This document shows, in pieces, positions 21,157-33,331 of a DNA stretch of 64,000 bases. Source of the stretch: Rhabditophanes sp. KR3021 (lineage: Eukaryota; Nematoda; Chromadorea; Rhabditida; Alloionematidae). The DNA lies in the NCBI GenBank assembly GCA_963281155.1, contig CAUJLY010000005.1, positions 310,001 to 374,000 of the forward strand. The letters are read 5' to 3'. Numbering within the stretch: position 1 is the stretch's first letter; the number at the start of each line of letters is the position of its first letter. The position numbers were made by a program, and so were the translations under genes. Below the pieces are notes generated by a model. The model made no database searches, had not been told where the DNA came from, and was given only the letters and a program-made list of their open reading frames with translations.

Positions 21157-23095
21157 TTTTACTTTATTTCCCCCCATTTAAATAAGTATATTTATCTAAA
21201 CAACAAATTATGTATACAAAAAAGTGATGTTCATTTTAAATAAAATTGTTTTCTTCATATCAACTAAATATGTAAAAGAGTCGTAGTGTTGAAAAACGGT
21301 CTTAGAACTCAAAAAGGTCTAGCATTCAAGAAAGGTCATCTTTCAATATGAAATGGCATCATTTTTCATAGTTGCACTAATTTGAAACTCAGCAAAAGAA
21401 TATTCCTGGTTCTTAGAAAAGTAACTGGATTGTGAAGTGTACCATGATACCTATGGCTAAATTTGTTTTAATTTTGAAAGAACTTTAAACTCTAACCAAT
21501 ATTTCCTTTTAAACATCACTATCAAACCTTACTAAACATCACTTTAACCCTAAGTTTGCGAGTTCATCCTAAATAAAAACATTCCAAATCTCATTTGCAT
21601 TTAATTTGGTATTCTTCACCACAAAATAGGCACAAAATATATTTCAGGGCAATCTATATACACTTTGAATACATGTGTTGTATTATTAAACTACCAAACA
21701 ACTTTTCACTAAAACCATACATTAACAATTTATGTTTGTATTTTAAAGAATATAAATGGTGGGTTTGAATATTATGTAAAATCTTTTGTTTTCGGTCGTT
21801 GTAGTATTATGAGAAAAGAACGTTTTTTGGTACTTCTCGAGTATTAATATGTTTATGATGAAGTCATATTTAATTAATTACTTTTATATTTTTTGATAAA
21901 GCATTCTGTTTACTAATAAATATACTTCTAATCAGATTACGAGGACTTGGGTTTTATGTTAGCTACTGCACAAATATATTTATCTATTTCTAAATTCATT
22001 TCTCCTTTTTGGCAACCATTTATAATATCTCAAATAATAATAATTTCTTAAGAGCTACCATTTTCTATTGAACAATATGATAGTTAATGGTATACTTGAA
22101 AGTTATGCTAACAACTAAGTTCCTCCAACAAAAGAGGCCATGTTTCAATGAAGAGTAATCGAAAGAATTAACACTCAATATATATTATCTTCTACATATA
22201 TTCATTGCTTTATCACACTTTAATTCAGTTTAATTATATTTGCAGGATATTCAATTTATTTATAAAAGGAGGATAGTACTTTAGATTCATTTAAATATCA
22301 TTCCTATCTAATTAAAGACAACCTGCCACTTTCTAGAGTACTGCCAACAAATGTTGATTCGTAACAATGAAGCACTTTACTCAAATAAATTTTGTTTAGG
22401 AACATCTTTATATGTTGGCATCCAGAGTTTTGACACTACCAATTTGATAATCTTATTAAAAGCATCCATTTAATTATACTTGTTGGAACCTCAAAAAACT
22501 AAACTTCATTAATTCACTGCATTATTTTACTCTCCCTCAAGTACATCTCCTCTTAATGACAAATTTCCATCCTATTTAGGCCCTTTTATTACCACAAAGC
22601 TTTTATATTGAGATATGAATAATCGGAGATAAAAGTTGTGTTTTGTTATGATTCAAACTATAATAATATGTTACATACCAACTTTTACTATAACTTGTTA
22701 CCAACTTACGGCACCATCCTTTTAGCATACTAATTTTGGGAAAGTAAAAAATTTATTATGATGTTGCTCAAAAAATCAGAAGGCACTTTATAATGCCTCT
22801 AGTATGTATCTAGGTTGGAATTTAATCAAGCAGGACAGTCGAGATGCATCCGCTTCTAATTTGATTTAACTTTTGACTCAACTTCTGCTTTTCAGTGTGT
22901 CTAGAATAAAATATAATAAATTTATTTATATACACTACAGCATTCATACTCAAATATATATTCTTGTTGTGTCTTCCTTGCTCATCTACATTTGGGGGAG
23001 GTTATTTGCGGTGTAATCCATCTTTAATTATTAATTAAAATTGGTTTGGATGGAGATAATAAAATTTAATTAAACCAAAAGAATACACGGGCACA
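21157..23095. other. 1.9-kb AT-rich spacer
   Basis: No open frame, tRNA or repeat of note. It contains the oxidase 3' UTR and presumably the channel gene promoter. Several CTTTT/AAAAG-rich stretches but no clear motif. Confidence 0.4.
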
Positions 23096-25246
23096 ATGGT
23101 TTTTACTTCTATGATTCCTTTACTGATGACCATTATAAATGTTTCCCCACAGGCAACAATTCCACCTATGACTGAGGTTGAAGATATTAATACGGGACCT
23201 TTAGATAATTACTCTACCACTCACATACCTAAAGCAAATTTCTTTCAACAACATTGTAAGTTGAGTAGACTTGTTTGCTTCATCTAATTATATCCCAGAT
23301 GAAAAACCTAACTTATCACCAGAAGCCTGTAACGAAGAGAATGTAGACGCCGTTTCGGTCGAAATCCTGCGAACATTATTCAACGAAAATTACGACAAAC
23401 AAATTCTCCCCAACAAAAAAGGAGTTGACGTCAACATTGAGCTAGCTTTGCAAAATTTTAATGATGTTTCTGAAAAAAGTGCTTCTTTTACCGCTGATGT
23501 CTTGGTTTGTTTTTCATTTTATTAAGTAATGTAGATTGTTTTTAGTTAAGTGAAGTTTGGCAAGATAAAAGGTTAGATTTTTCCAGATATTCACATTGTA
23601 TTGAAAATTTGACACTCAATTATCAGGTTGCAAACAAGATTTGGCAGCCTTTTACTTGTATTGTTAATTCGAAGAAAAGTTTTGTCCATTCCAGTCCTTC
23701 CCAGAACATATTTTTGATGGTAATTTAAAGTTGTTTCTTTATTTATTTTGTTTAAGATATACCCAAATGGAACAATCTGGTTAAATACAAGGATCCAGAT
23801 AAGCGGTCCCTGCTATATATCCCTCGTCCTGTTTCCTCTTGATCAACAAGAATGCGAAATCATTATAGAATCGTATGCATATAATACAGATAAAGGTAGG
23901 ACTAATTTTGGGTCAGAAGAGCCCTTTTCTTTGACATCTCCACTCATACCTGTTTTCGAACACCTTTTTGGAATCAAGTATTCCCTTCAATTACGTTTAC
24001 ATCTTCCATCCTAACAAATATATTGAACAAAACTGCCTTACTTACCACGCCAAACCATATCTCTCATATACTTAAAGGCAACCAATTCCATTTTAATATA
24101 ACGAAAGTTGTTCTAACTAAAATCACTAAACTTTATACAATACATATCATATTTATTTATCAGTGAGGTAATGCGTCAACAAATATACATTTGATTTTGT
24201 TTTGAAAAAGACTTTAAGGTTGAGATATAATCGCGAAACTATAGATATATTGATATTTGTTATAAATTTCAGCGACTGTACAAACATATGCTTGTACATT
24301 CGCAAAAAAAAAAGTTTACACCAACCCTAAAATATTCCCTTCAAAGTACGTTTGAATTGGCGCCCATGGTCTCCAGTGTTCAGTTACGCCACCAAAACAA
24401 AATTACCAGACTTTGAGATCATCCGCATTCAGTGGGACAAGCAAAGATTCAGGTATGCTGCGGGTCTTTGGGATCAACTTTCTGTTTCATTTATTCTCAA
24501 AAGAAAGCTTTTTTACTACCTTTTGTACGTCTACACGCCCATCTACATATGCGTGTTGGTGTCTTGGATTGCCTTTTGGATCGACCACAAATCACTTCCC
24601 TCGAGGATGACGATAGCCGTGAGTGCGTTGATGAGTTTGACGTTTCAGTATGGCAATGTTTCCAGAAACACATCCAGCAAAGCTAGTTATCTGAAGGCTT
24701 CCGATATTTGGATATTGGTTTCGTGTCTTTTTGTGTTTGCTTCCTTGATTGAATTGGCTTTTGTGGGGTATATTGATAGAGTCAACAGACAAAACCAGGA
24801 AATCAACTCCTATCTAAACAAAAAGAAGAAAAAGAAAGGAGAGTATGAGTCTATTTGCGACATTCGTATTCCTGACAAAAAAAGGTACGGAGCCATCGAC
24901 ATCCAATCCCGAAACTCAATTCCCAACGGCAATGGCGCTTACAGCAGATCAATCGACATGTCAAATGCCTCCAACTTCCACCACTCCAAACCAACTCCAC
25001 TCATCCTAACCTCGACACAAGGTAGTATGGGTAAGCAACATGAAATATCTTATGAAACGAAACACGCCTTCATCTTGTCTCAGTAAGTCCCCCTCAAAAT
25101 GCACATCATTTACCACTTTTTGTTCCAGATCTCCCGACCTGTGGGACAAACGAGCTCGTAAAATCTTTCCTTGTCTATATTTATTTTTCAACTTTTGCTA
25201 TTGGACAACCTTCGTGTACCTAAGCAACTATACGCAAATAGTATAA
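23096..25246 (+). CDS. Cys-loop ligand-gated ion channel subunit
   Basis: Six exons (23096-23255, 23299-23504, 23546-23719, 23757-23895, 24347-25082, 25129-25246) give 510 residues. A signal peptide is followed by the ligand-binding domain with VWQDKRLDF and the Cys loop, two Cys 13 residues apart around LVLFPLD. Then comes LPDFEI, and M1 (YYLLYVYTPIYICVLVSWIAFW), M2 (LPSRMTIAVSALMSLTFQ), M3 (IWILVSCLFVFASLIELAFVG), a basic cytoplasmic loop with a KKKKKK run and M4 (IFPCLYLFFNFCYW). The short PSR before M2 resembles the PAR motif of anion-selective subunits (glycine, GABA and related nematode LGC channels). The ligand cannot be deduced. The fourth intron (about 450 nt) is much longer than the others; all GT-AG ends fit the frame. 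Confidence 0.88.
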
Positions 25247-25488
25247 ATTATTTAATATCCCAAAGAAAGAGCTCTTTAAACCTCAACCTAAATAATGCTT
25301 GTCCTCTCTTTTTGCAAACAAATAAATATCTAGTATGTGGTGTTGATTTAATTGTCCATATTCATGTAAACATATCTTTTTGGTTGAGAAGGTGATGTTT
25401 TATTTGTTTGGTTGTTATATTACATTTTATTTTGAAATATAAAAAAGTGGTGGTGTTAATAGAATACTTTATATCATGGGTATGTCAT

Positions 25489-25905
25489 TTATTTAGGGGA
25501 GGAGGAAGGTGATCTGCGATTGATGTTTGTTTCATTTAGCAATTCTTTGACAATAGACGATTGCCCATTTCTGATCAGAGAGTCAATAAAACAACCCATC
25601 CAATGATTCTTTGTGCTCAGGATTGAAAGGAGAGCGTCTAATTGTTGGGTGGAAGTATTCTGAAAGTACATTATCATAGGAAGTCAAAGGTTGGTGTCGT
25701 ATTTGGTTACCTTCGAATAAATGTCACTCATTTCCATAGTATTCAAGACACGTCTCGAAACCAAAAAAGGAACAACATCCTTCATCTCGATGCCAACCAT
25801 CTTAACTCTCAAGATATCCAAATTCACCGCTTGCTCTGCCTTGATAACATCCAATGACCGAGAAAAGGGAAGTGAGCCATTTGAAGGAACTGGAGATGCT
25901 TGCAT
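25489..25905 (-). CDS. Small CARD-like (death-fold) protein
   Basis: Exons 25905-25711 and 25659-25489 (intron 51 nt) give 121 residues. Start chosen at the ATG eight bases after an acceptor-like ttatttatag. The core reads MKDVVPFLVSRRVLNTMEM, QLDALLSILSTKNHWMGCFI and SIVKELLNE. This is the helical spacing of caspase-recruitment domains (helix 2 DVxxxLxxxxVL, then LLxxL, then FxxxL and LxxxL). Such domains link adaptors, Apaf-1/CED-4-type proteins and caspases by homotypic contacts. There is no protease, NB-ARC or other domain, so it would be a CARD-only protein that could recruit or block a partner. The call rests on helix pattern alone; a different death-fold class is possible. Confidence 0.52.
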
Positions 25906-27432
25906 ATTTAATCCTATAAATAACATCCTCATCAATAAAATTTCAAATAGATGATAACATAACCGGAAGACAAACGTTTATGGGTTAATTTAATCTAAAC
26001 TATAACACACACAAATACAGCCACTAATAAATATGATGTAGCCAGAGAAGTGAGTTGTCGAAATTTTAAATAGATCAGATAAAAAAGATTGACTGTAGCA
26101 AAAAATGTTTGACAAGTGCAAATAGGATTTTTGATCAGGTAAAGATATATTTACAAGTCCCTTATAAATTGGAGAGCCTACTCAAATATTCAAAATTAAG
26201 CGTAAATTTGTTTTTTTGTCTAGTAGTTTGCCTCTTCAAAATAGATCTAATTTAAATATCATACGTTTCGGGGGAGGACTACTACCACATCGTAAGATGT
26301 AATTTCCCTATCATTAAGTTACATCTAAAAAAGAGAAAAAAAACGAAAGAATCCAAACAAACAATAAGAAAGAACTCTCTTAAAAATAGAGCCAATTTAG
26401 TTACTACATAAAAATAGGAATTTTTATTTATATAACTGTATATTATATAATATGCTAATATGCATGAACATATTTAATTTCACAAAACTAATAAATGTTT
26501 TATTCGACCAATATATAAGAGGCCTTTTAACGACATTGTCTTTATGTTTTTTGTCATCATTCTTCAGCCTCATTTGACAATATCATCTTTTGAAGTAAGT
26601 CTTTTTTTCCAGAATAACATCTAAAAAAACAAAATGAATATCAAAATATTAATTCTTATAAACAATCAACCACACCCTAATTTGGCAGGGGTATATTTTT
26701 GATTTAAGTTAAGCTGTGCCATTCAAATAAATAGTATGTTTGTTTAGGGGAAAGAGATTATGGGGAAGAATATGTGGCGGAGGGATGTCTTTACGGTTCT
26801 TTTTTATTAATAACAGAAAAAATATTTGTGCCATAATTGTATATGTATTAGTGTAGTAAAGAGAAAAATAATATTTATTATCATAACAAATGCTATAAAA
26901 AATTACACACCACCAAAACATACTTTATCGTGATAAAAAAGGTCTAAAAGAAGCAACAAGATAGCTGTTAATTATCTTCTTATAAAGAGACTAGGGGGAA
27001 GTATTGTTAAAGGAGACACAATCAACTGATATGATGATGCCTATTTAAAGGGACTTGTTTGCAATCTTATAAATTTGTAAATAAAAGATACTCACAAAGG
27101 TTTAGGGCCTTCTTTTGTTTGAGACGAGGAGGGTCAATGAGGGGCAAGTAGATTAATGGGTTCAGTGGCTTTTGATTTATAGTGTGTCTTTTTTGTTTGA
27201 TAGATGGTGTCAAGTGATGATAAGAGCTTTTGCTTTGAGCATGGTTGGAGTTAAGGCAAGATGTGTTTGCAAGAGTAGTGTTAAGTCTGCTTTTGGGAGG
27301 TAACTATGGCAACGGTGGGCAGATATAAGCATTGCCTCCAAAAGAGTAAACAGGACCATTTTAATAGTATCAACACCAATATTATACGTATTTAGATTAA
27401 ATTTATTAATCAAATCTCTAAGGTAGTGTAAG
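25906..27432. other. 1.5-kb AT-rich spacer
   Basis: No convincing gene. A 79-codon minus-strand frame at 27210-27449 overlaps the start of the next plus-strand gene and has no recognisable domain. A spliced-leader-type acceptor for the CARD-like gene is seen at 25914-25923. Confidence 0.4.
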
Positions 27433-29002
27433 ATGGGAAGTATTGACAATCCAGATTATGAGCCCGAACGTATTCTCACACCATCAGATCAACGTAAAAT
27501 AGGTGAAAGGTTATTAATACTTCAACAAAAGCAAAATAAAGCCAGAGAACAAAGGGTAACTTTGTTTATCTTTTAAAAAAACATCAGCTTTAATTTTATA
27601 GGATAAATACATTGAATACATCAGACTCAAATATCCCAATTATAAAATACCAAATATATCAAGGCGAAGGGTTAACAGCAAAATGCCACCGCTCAACAAC
27701 AACAACATTTTTGCAAGTCAAATAGATTATATGGGAGGAAGAGGTAACTGTCAGCCGTACTTGTATCAAGGTAATAGGCTAATTGAGCAGTTGGAGACTT
27801 CCAAGTATTTTTGGAATTCGAGCCATAGTGGGAATGGGAGTGTTAATGATGTTAATAGCGGAGATATGATTGCATTAGGGCAAGTTAGTTAAATATGTAA
27901 CAGATTAATTATATTTTTTGCAGCGGAATTGTTTTACATTCCGAGATGCCACGTGCGATGACAAAAATATCCCAAATAAAGAGTGATCTGCAAGCGTTAC
28001 GCCAATATAGACTAAATATGGGTCGAGATGAGTATTTAAAAAGCCAAGGTTTAATTGATAACAAGCTAGCTTTGTCTAATAGTCGTTCCGAGAATAAATC
28101 ATTTATTCCAGTAGTAAATAATGGTAGTGGTGGTGGGTTTAATGAAATGAAAGAAAAGTCAAGTTTAATGGATTTACGATCGCAAATAATAAATTTGGCC
28201 ATAGATATTGAAGCCAAAGCACAATCCAAAAGTGACCAAAGAGAGGAGGACATTTTGTTGAATGGGGCAAAATTAGGTTTGGGCGATTTGGAAAAAAACA
28301 ATCCTGTACCGTTCGTTGGAAGGGAAGAAGAGAAGTTGGAGAATTTAGGAGTTAGTAGCCAAAACAAATTATTGCCTAACAATGGTGTTATCAATGTTCC
28401 TACTACCAACACCACTAATATTGACAAAAAGAAAGAAGATGAAGTTGTGGTGAGGCCAGTTATTTCATTTGATGGACCTTTAAGCAATAATAGTAAGTTT
28501 TTGGAGGGTCTGATATAAAGATAAATCAAAGTGATGATAGATTATTATAATGATCAAACTGTGTTGGGGTGATATCTCTTTATCAATCTCTAAGTGAGCA
28601 AAATTTAATATAAATAATTGTGTGGTGTTTAAATATAGCAGTGAGTTATTGTGTAAATTTATATAATATTTGAATGTATTTAAATAAATATTGTGTTAAT
28701 TAAACGGCGATTTATTTATAGATAAACGAGTGTCAACGCCACCACTCAAGGTAGAAACAAAAAAAGCAGAAATAAATTTGGCTGACATTTTGAATGTTCC
28801 AATAACGAGAAAAGAAAGTGATAAGAAGGGTAGTGAACCAAATAAAGCCAAAGAAGAGTCTTTCCTTGACACTTTGTTTGGAGGCAGACCAGTTAAGCCT
28901 GTCTATTCTCCGAACGTAGTTTCACCCTCCCCAGCCAAAATTGTTCAGAACAAAAAGGAGCAAATCACGGATGAAGATAGTGATGACGATTTTTTTACTT
29001 GA
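27433..29002 (+). CDS. Uncharacterised charged, low-complexity protein
   Basis: Four exons (27433-27555, 27602-27879, 27924-28492, 28722-29002) give 416 residues. Frame continuity across exons 2 and 3 requires a donor GCAAGT at 27880, that is a GC-AG intron. The product has an N-terminal helical stretch rich in Gln, Lys and Arg (LLILQQKQNKAREQRDKYIE), a Tyr/Asn-rich segment, DLQALRQYRLNMGRDEY, long Ser/Asn/Lys-rich linkers, and a conserved-looking tail EESFLDTLFGG ending in the acidic run DEDSDDDFF. No domain recognised. Largely disordered character suggests a scaffold or adaptor. The open frames and four consistent splice junctions support a real gene. Confidence 0.62.
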
Positions 29003-29714
29003 TGTTTGTGTAAAATTCTAATTCCATCTATCAACATACAAGCAATCAAAAAGTAATAAAAATGCAATTAATTAAATGATCTTCCCAAGGTAACATACCA
29101 ATTTCCTATTAATATTTTACATTAATTCTAAAATTAGTTTAATATGTCACCAAATGTCTTGTAATTACTTTGATAGATATTAATAAATTGGTCATATTGA
29201 TAATTAATTGAATTAATGACAATAGGATGTCAGTCATATAGTTTGAATGAACATTGGTTTGGAAATATTTTTGTTGATAAGTTTGAGTGTAACAATACAT
29301 TATTTATGTTAATCTTGTTAAACAGCTTTTGAGATTAATTGTTGATATCGAATTTGATTTTATCGCACTTTGTTTTTGAATACAAAATTGTATAAACATA
29401 CATTTTGTGAAAGAGATTCAATCGAAGGACTACAATAACAGTAATTAATCTTTGTACAAGCTTTATGTACAGATGGCACCTAATTTATTGTAGTTAAAGT
29501 TCAAACAACTTTTAAAAGCTTATTCCACAACAATCATCGTTGAAAAAGCAGCTTGAGCCGTTGTGGTTTTAATAGAGTCCCTACATGAAGTAACTACCCA
29601 AACCATAATATATCCCGATATGAAAGATTGCATACAACAATTCATCAAAATCGGAACTTTTAATTACATCTCATGCTCATTTGATGGATAGCACAACTTT
29701 TGCGAAGTATAGAA
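29003..29714. other. Spacer, AT-rich
   Basis: No supportable feature besides untranslated ends of the flanking genes. Confidence 0.35.
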
Positions 29715-30363
29715 ATGGTTACTTTATTTAACAGTTCTACACATGCCCAGAGAGCAAAAATTGGCGTCCTAACCTGCTTGATCTTTTCTACCGCGGCCAT
29801 TCTATTTTACATTGTATGGGCTTTAACTGGATCTCCAGACCAACCTAAAGCTTACTTTCAAATCAGACACATGGAAGGTAACAAAGTGTGGGAAGCCAAT
29901 ATTACTGAAATAACTATTGGCTTTGTGATGTTTTCGTTGGGCTTTCTTTGGAATTACCTTATAGTCATTCAAATTCCATATGAATTCGGATGGTACAACA
30001 AATCGTCCAGTATTAATTTTAATGGATATACGGCTCTTGCCCTAGGTCGATACTCAGTTTCGGTTGTTGGACTTTGGTGGATGAGTAAGTTGGATCATTT
30101 TAAATTTATTTACTTTTATTTTAGCGTTTTGCCATTTTGACTCACCAAACTTCTTTGGCTTCTTTACAACTGAATTACTGAATGTTATTGGGATGGGAGT
30201 ATATGGTTATTGCATACAAACGGCTTATGAATGTCCTCATATAACTGAAATCAAACGGATCACTCATGCTGCCATCAAAGCCGTAAAAGAAATGGTAGGA
30301 AGAAAGTTTAAATCACCAGAAAAAAGAGGAATACCTCTAGACTCGGATTTGCTTAAATATTAG
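29715..30363 (+). CDS. Small multi-pass membrane protein, unknown
   Basis: Exons 29715-30084 and 30125-30363 (intron 40 nt, gtaagt...ttttag) give 202 residues. Start at the first ATG (MVTLFNSS). Hydrophobic segments: IGVLTCLIFSTAAILFYIVW, ITIGFVMFSLGFLWNYLIVI, a weaker ALALGRYSVSVVGLWWM and FFTTELLNVIGMGVYGYC. The loop between the first two segments has an N-glycosylation site (NITE), and the C-terminus is basic (KAVKEMVGRKFKSPEKRG). The arrangement is roughly four-pass. I do not recognise the family; it is not a serpentine receptor by length or motifs. Confidence 0.62.
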
Positions 30364-30928
30364 TATCTTAAGTTTCTTTATATTTATCTCATTGTATTTT
30401 ATAAATATTTTTTCAATAAAAAATATTATATTAGGCACTTATGATTATTCTTTGTTGTACCTATTTGTTTGATTACTTTTGATTGACCTTTTAAAAGAAA
30501 ATACAGTCATATGGTGATTTCTTTATTTTTATGGATGACTTTTTTATTGGTCAAACACTCATTTACGAATATAAGACAAAAATGACATTCTATGTCTTTC
30601 CAGCAGAAAGAAATGACTTAAAGATAAGCTTCATTACATCAAAATCATCTTTCATAGCATTCGAATTGAGGAGGTTATTTTGGAGGTAAATTAAATTTTG
30701 TCAGCTGGAGAATTTAAAAGAATTACGTTTAATCTATGTGAAATATTAATATGTACATGTTATTTAGGCTTGTTTAAAAATAAAATCAACATGTTTAGGC
30801 GTTTGTTGGTGATTCTTTTAAACACATTATCCAGTGCAACATATCTTTTTAAGAAATGATGAGTAACGGTTGATGTGATTTTATTAAGAATAAGAAAACA
30901 TTTAATTATCAAATGCATAATCATATGT
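30364..30928. other. Spacer between convergent gene ends
   Basis: AT-rich, with AATAAA-like runs near 30415. It contains no gene I can support. Confidence 0.35.
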
Positions 30929-31632
30929 TCATTCAGGAACTCTATTAAAATAAGAATACCGGTATAAAGATTTGGGCAACACATATTTAGTAAAGTATCT
31001 AGTTGGTGAAGTGAAAATAAGTCCTTTTTCGAAGATTCTAACAGCTTTACCTTCTACCCACTCGTCAATTTCCTCCCCACAGAGAATGGAAAACAACTTC
31101 CACTTCAAATAATTGTTTTCCTGAGTACCGGAAGTAAGTATCTTCTTAATTTCTTTTGGTTCTTGTGGTGTTTTAGGTTTGTATAAAATTCTTTCCCAAC
31201 AAATGGAATTGTATGCCATCCAGTAATTGATCCATAAGATGCAAAGACTTCCTTGAGGTACATTGCCCATTTAGTATAGTCAATCGGCTTTTCCAATGGT
31301 CGGATAGTTATTGTCTTAGAATTATGCATAAACTTAGTAGGAAAGTTATTTGTAATATGCAACTTAACAGCATCTTCATCAATTTTGATGGTTTCTTGAT
31401 TGTTTATAAAGTCATGAGGTAAATCATCTGGTCCGCATTTCCTTTTGAAATTTTGGGGAACCATATGGTCACTCTTATCTGGACTTAAAATTGGTTCATC
31501 TCTTTTGACAGTACAAGAGTCTGAGTCGCTATTTGTCTCGACAGAATTTACAGCCACCATCGTCGACTGTTCATAATTTGTGTCAACGACATTGTTTCTC
31601 CTCCTAGCAGCTTCATTTGCCATTTGAGGCAC
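30929..31632 (-). pseudogene. Truncated SR140/U2SURP-like copy
   Basis: Two overlapping minus-strand frames carry the two ends of an SR140-like protein. The frame 31632-31105 has the RRM start TITIRPLEKPIDYTKWAMYLKEVFASYG. The frame 31270-30929 has NNYLKWKLFSILCGEEID, RIFEKGLIFTSPTRYFTKY and LPKSLYRYSYF. The intact relative at 62.7-63.9 kb has about 190 more residues between these blocks. Here they are deleted, and the remaining parts are out of frame with no splice sites to reconcile them. It is best read as an internally deleted, inactive duplicate. Confidence 0.7.
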
Positions 31633-31940
31633 AACTCCTTCCTCGAAAATTGGTTGCGATCTGAGTATGGCTTAGATTCCTCGATTCTCCATACTTACTT
31701 AGTAACTAAATAAAATATCCAAGTAAAAAGATATGTAGTTCCAATAAGTTGGGAAAAGCAAAATTTGAGTGCCAATCTCGGTCCTTATTTGATTGGAAGA
31801 ACGCTTATTTGAAAGATATAATGCCAGGAAAAATAGTATTTAAAATAATCGATGAAGAGCCATAAGCAAAAGGTGTCACAAAGTTTTATTGAAAACAAAA
31901 TGTATAAGTACAAATAAGATTATTAATTTTTACAATAGCA
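31633..31940. other. Short spacer between SR140-like remnant and NUF2
   Basis: No gene seen. It contains the 3' untranslated part of the NUF2 gene. Confidence 0.35.
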
Positions 31941-33331
31941 TTATTTTTTTGCCAATTGCTTATTCAATTTTTTGGCTTCCAAAAAGCATTCCTTCATCTG
32001 GTCAGCAATAAGCTTTTTCTCTGCTTTGACACTTTCATCGTGGCTATCCATAGTGTTTTGCATTTTTTCATGAAAAAGATGTTGCTCTTCGTTGAGCTCC
32101 TCAAGTTTGTTCAAAAAGTCAGTTCTTTTCCCAAGAAAAGCATTTTCAGTTTCATCCATATCCTTAACTGAATTAAGCAAGGCAGTTAATTCAGCATTTT
32201 TGGCACTGATGGTTTCTTTCGAAGTCTGAACTTCACCTTCTAATTCCTTAATTTCCGCATTGATTTTAGTGTAGGACAGTTCAAGTTCTCTATTGCGAGA
32301 AGCGATTTTTTCCTGAATAGCGCCGGTATTCTGAACAGTATCAATAAGTTGATCCTCAAAAGAAGCGATCATGTACTCGTTGTTCTTAATTGCCTCACGT
32401 CTCATGTTGATACAACTCAACTCGTGGAGATTAAATTCCACTCGTCCCAGAAAATTATTTTCCGCCTCAAGCTTGTCCTTACATTTTGCAATTGACTCTT
32501 GAATTTTAGTCCTGTCGTTTTCGGTGTCCTTCAAAGCTTGAGCTCCCCTCTTACGATCATTGAGCAAGTCGGGAATATCCGTGACCAGCTTGCTTTTTTC
32601 ACATTTGATGCTCGATTTAAGGCTTTCGATATCTTTCTGATACAAGCCAATCTTATCTCCCAATTTTCTTTCTTCTTCTTTGTACGAGATGCAGGAGTCT
32701 TGGTCTTTTTTGCATTGTTCCTGGATAGTTTTGATTTCCTCCTTCAATCGAGTACTTTCTTTCTTAAGGGAAGCCAACTGCACTTCTCTCAAAGTGATCC
32801 TTTCCTTTGGATTGTCGCCCAAAACTTCGGTCAACTTTTGGATTTCACCAACTACCGCCACCACATCCTCCATCTCATCTTTGAATTTCTTGACACCTGA
32901 CTGGTAGGCTGTTTTCGATGGATTTGCAGGATGAGTATGCTTGGATGAGGTGAGTCAAGATGTCCCTTTTAAATGGACTGCTTGGGGAAAGCATCTTGGA
33001 CATCTGGATGGCTCCTGGCTCACTGCCCATAAGTATTTCGATCTTGCTCTTCACAAAAAGACACTTCTTCCAATTGTCGATGGCCTCGTTGATTGGGCTT
33101 AAGTGAGTGTAGGTTCCATGGTCAGAGTATGGGGTGTAGATAGCCTTCCCCAAACCAATTTCAAACATGACATCGTAGCAAAGACTGATGAACTTCTTCT
33201 GGAATGGGATCATCACTAGGTTTAACTTAATGTTTCTATCAACTTACATCGTTAGTCAGGATTTGACTGGTCAGAGGAATGTGTGGAATGGTTTGATTGT
33301 AGCAGGCAACAACTTCAGAAAGCTTAATCAT
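31941..33331 (-). CDS. NUF2: Kinetochore protein NUF2-like
   Basis: Minus-strand exons 33331-33248 and 33198 onwards (intron 49 nt, gtaagt...attccag), continuing to 31941. The start MIKLSEVVACYNQTIPHIPLT and KKFISLCYDVMFEIGLGKA match the calponin-homology-like head of NUF2. After KMLSPSSPFKRDILTHLI comes an almost continuous coiled coil of about 310 residues with VTDIPDLLNDRKR, as in family members. NUF2 pairs with NDC80 to attach microtubules to kinetochores. Head and coiled coil are in different frames around 32900. They can be joined by a candidate GC-AG intron at 32940-32901 (433 residues total), or a one-base indel is present. Length and order fit the family. Confidence 0.66.

Noticed and set aside
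27210..27449. 79-codon minus-strand frame as a gene
   Set aside because: It overlaps the start of the well-supported 27.4-kb gene and has no recognisable features.
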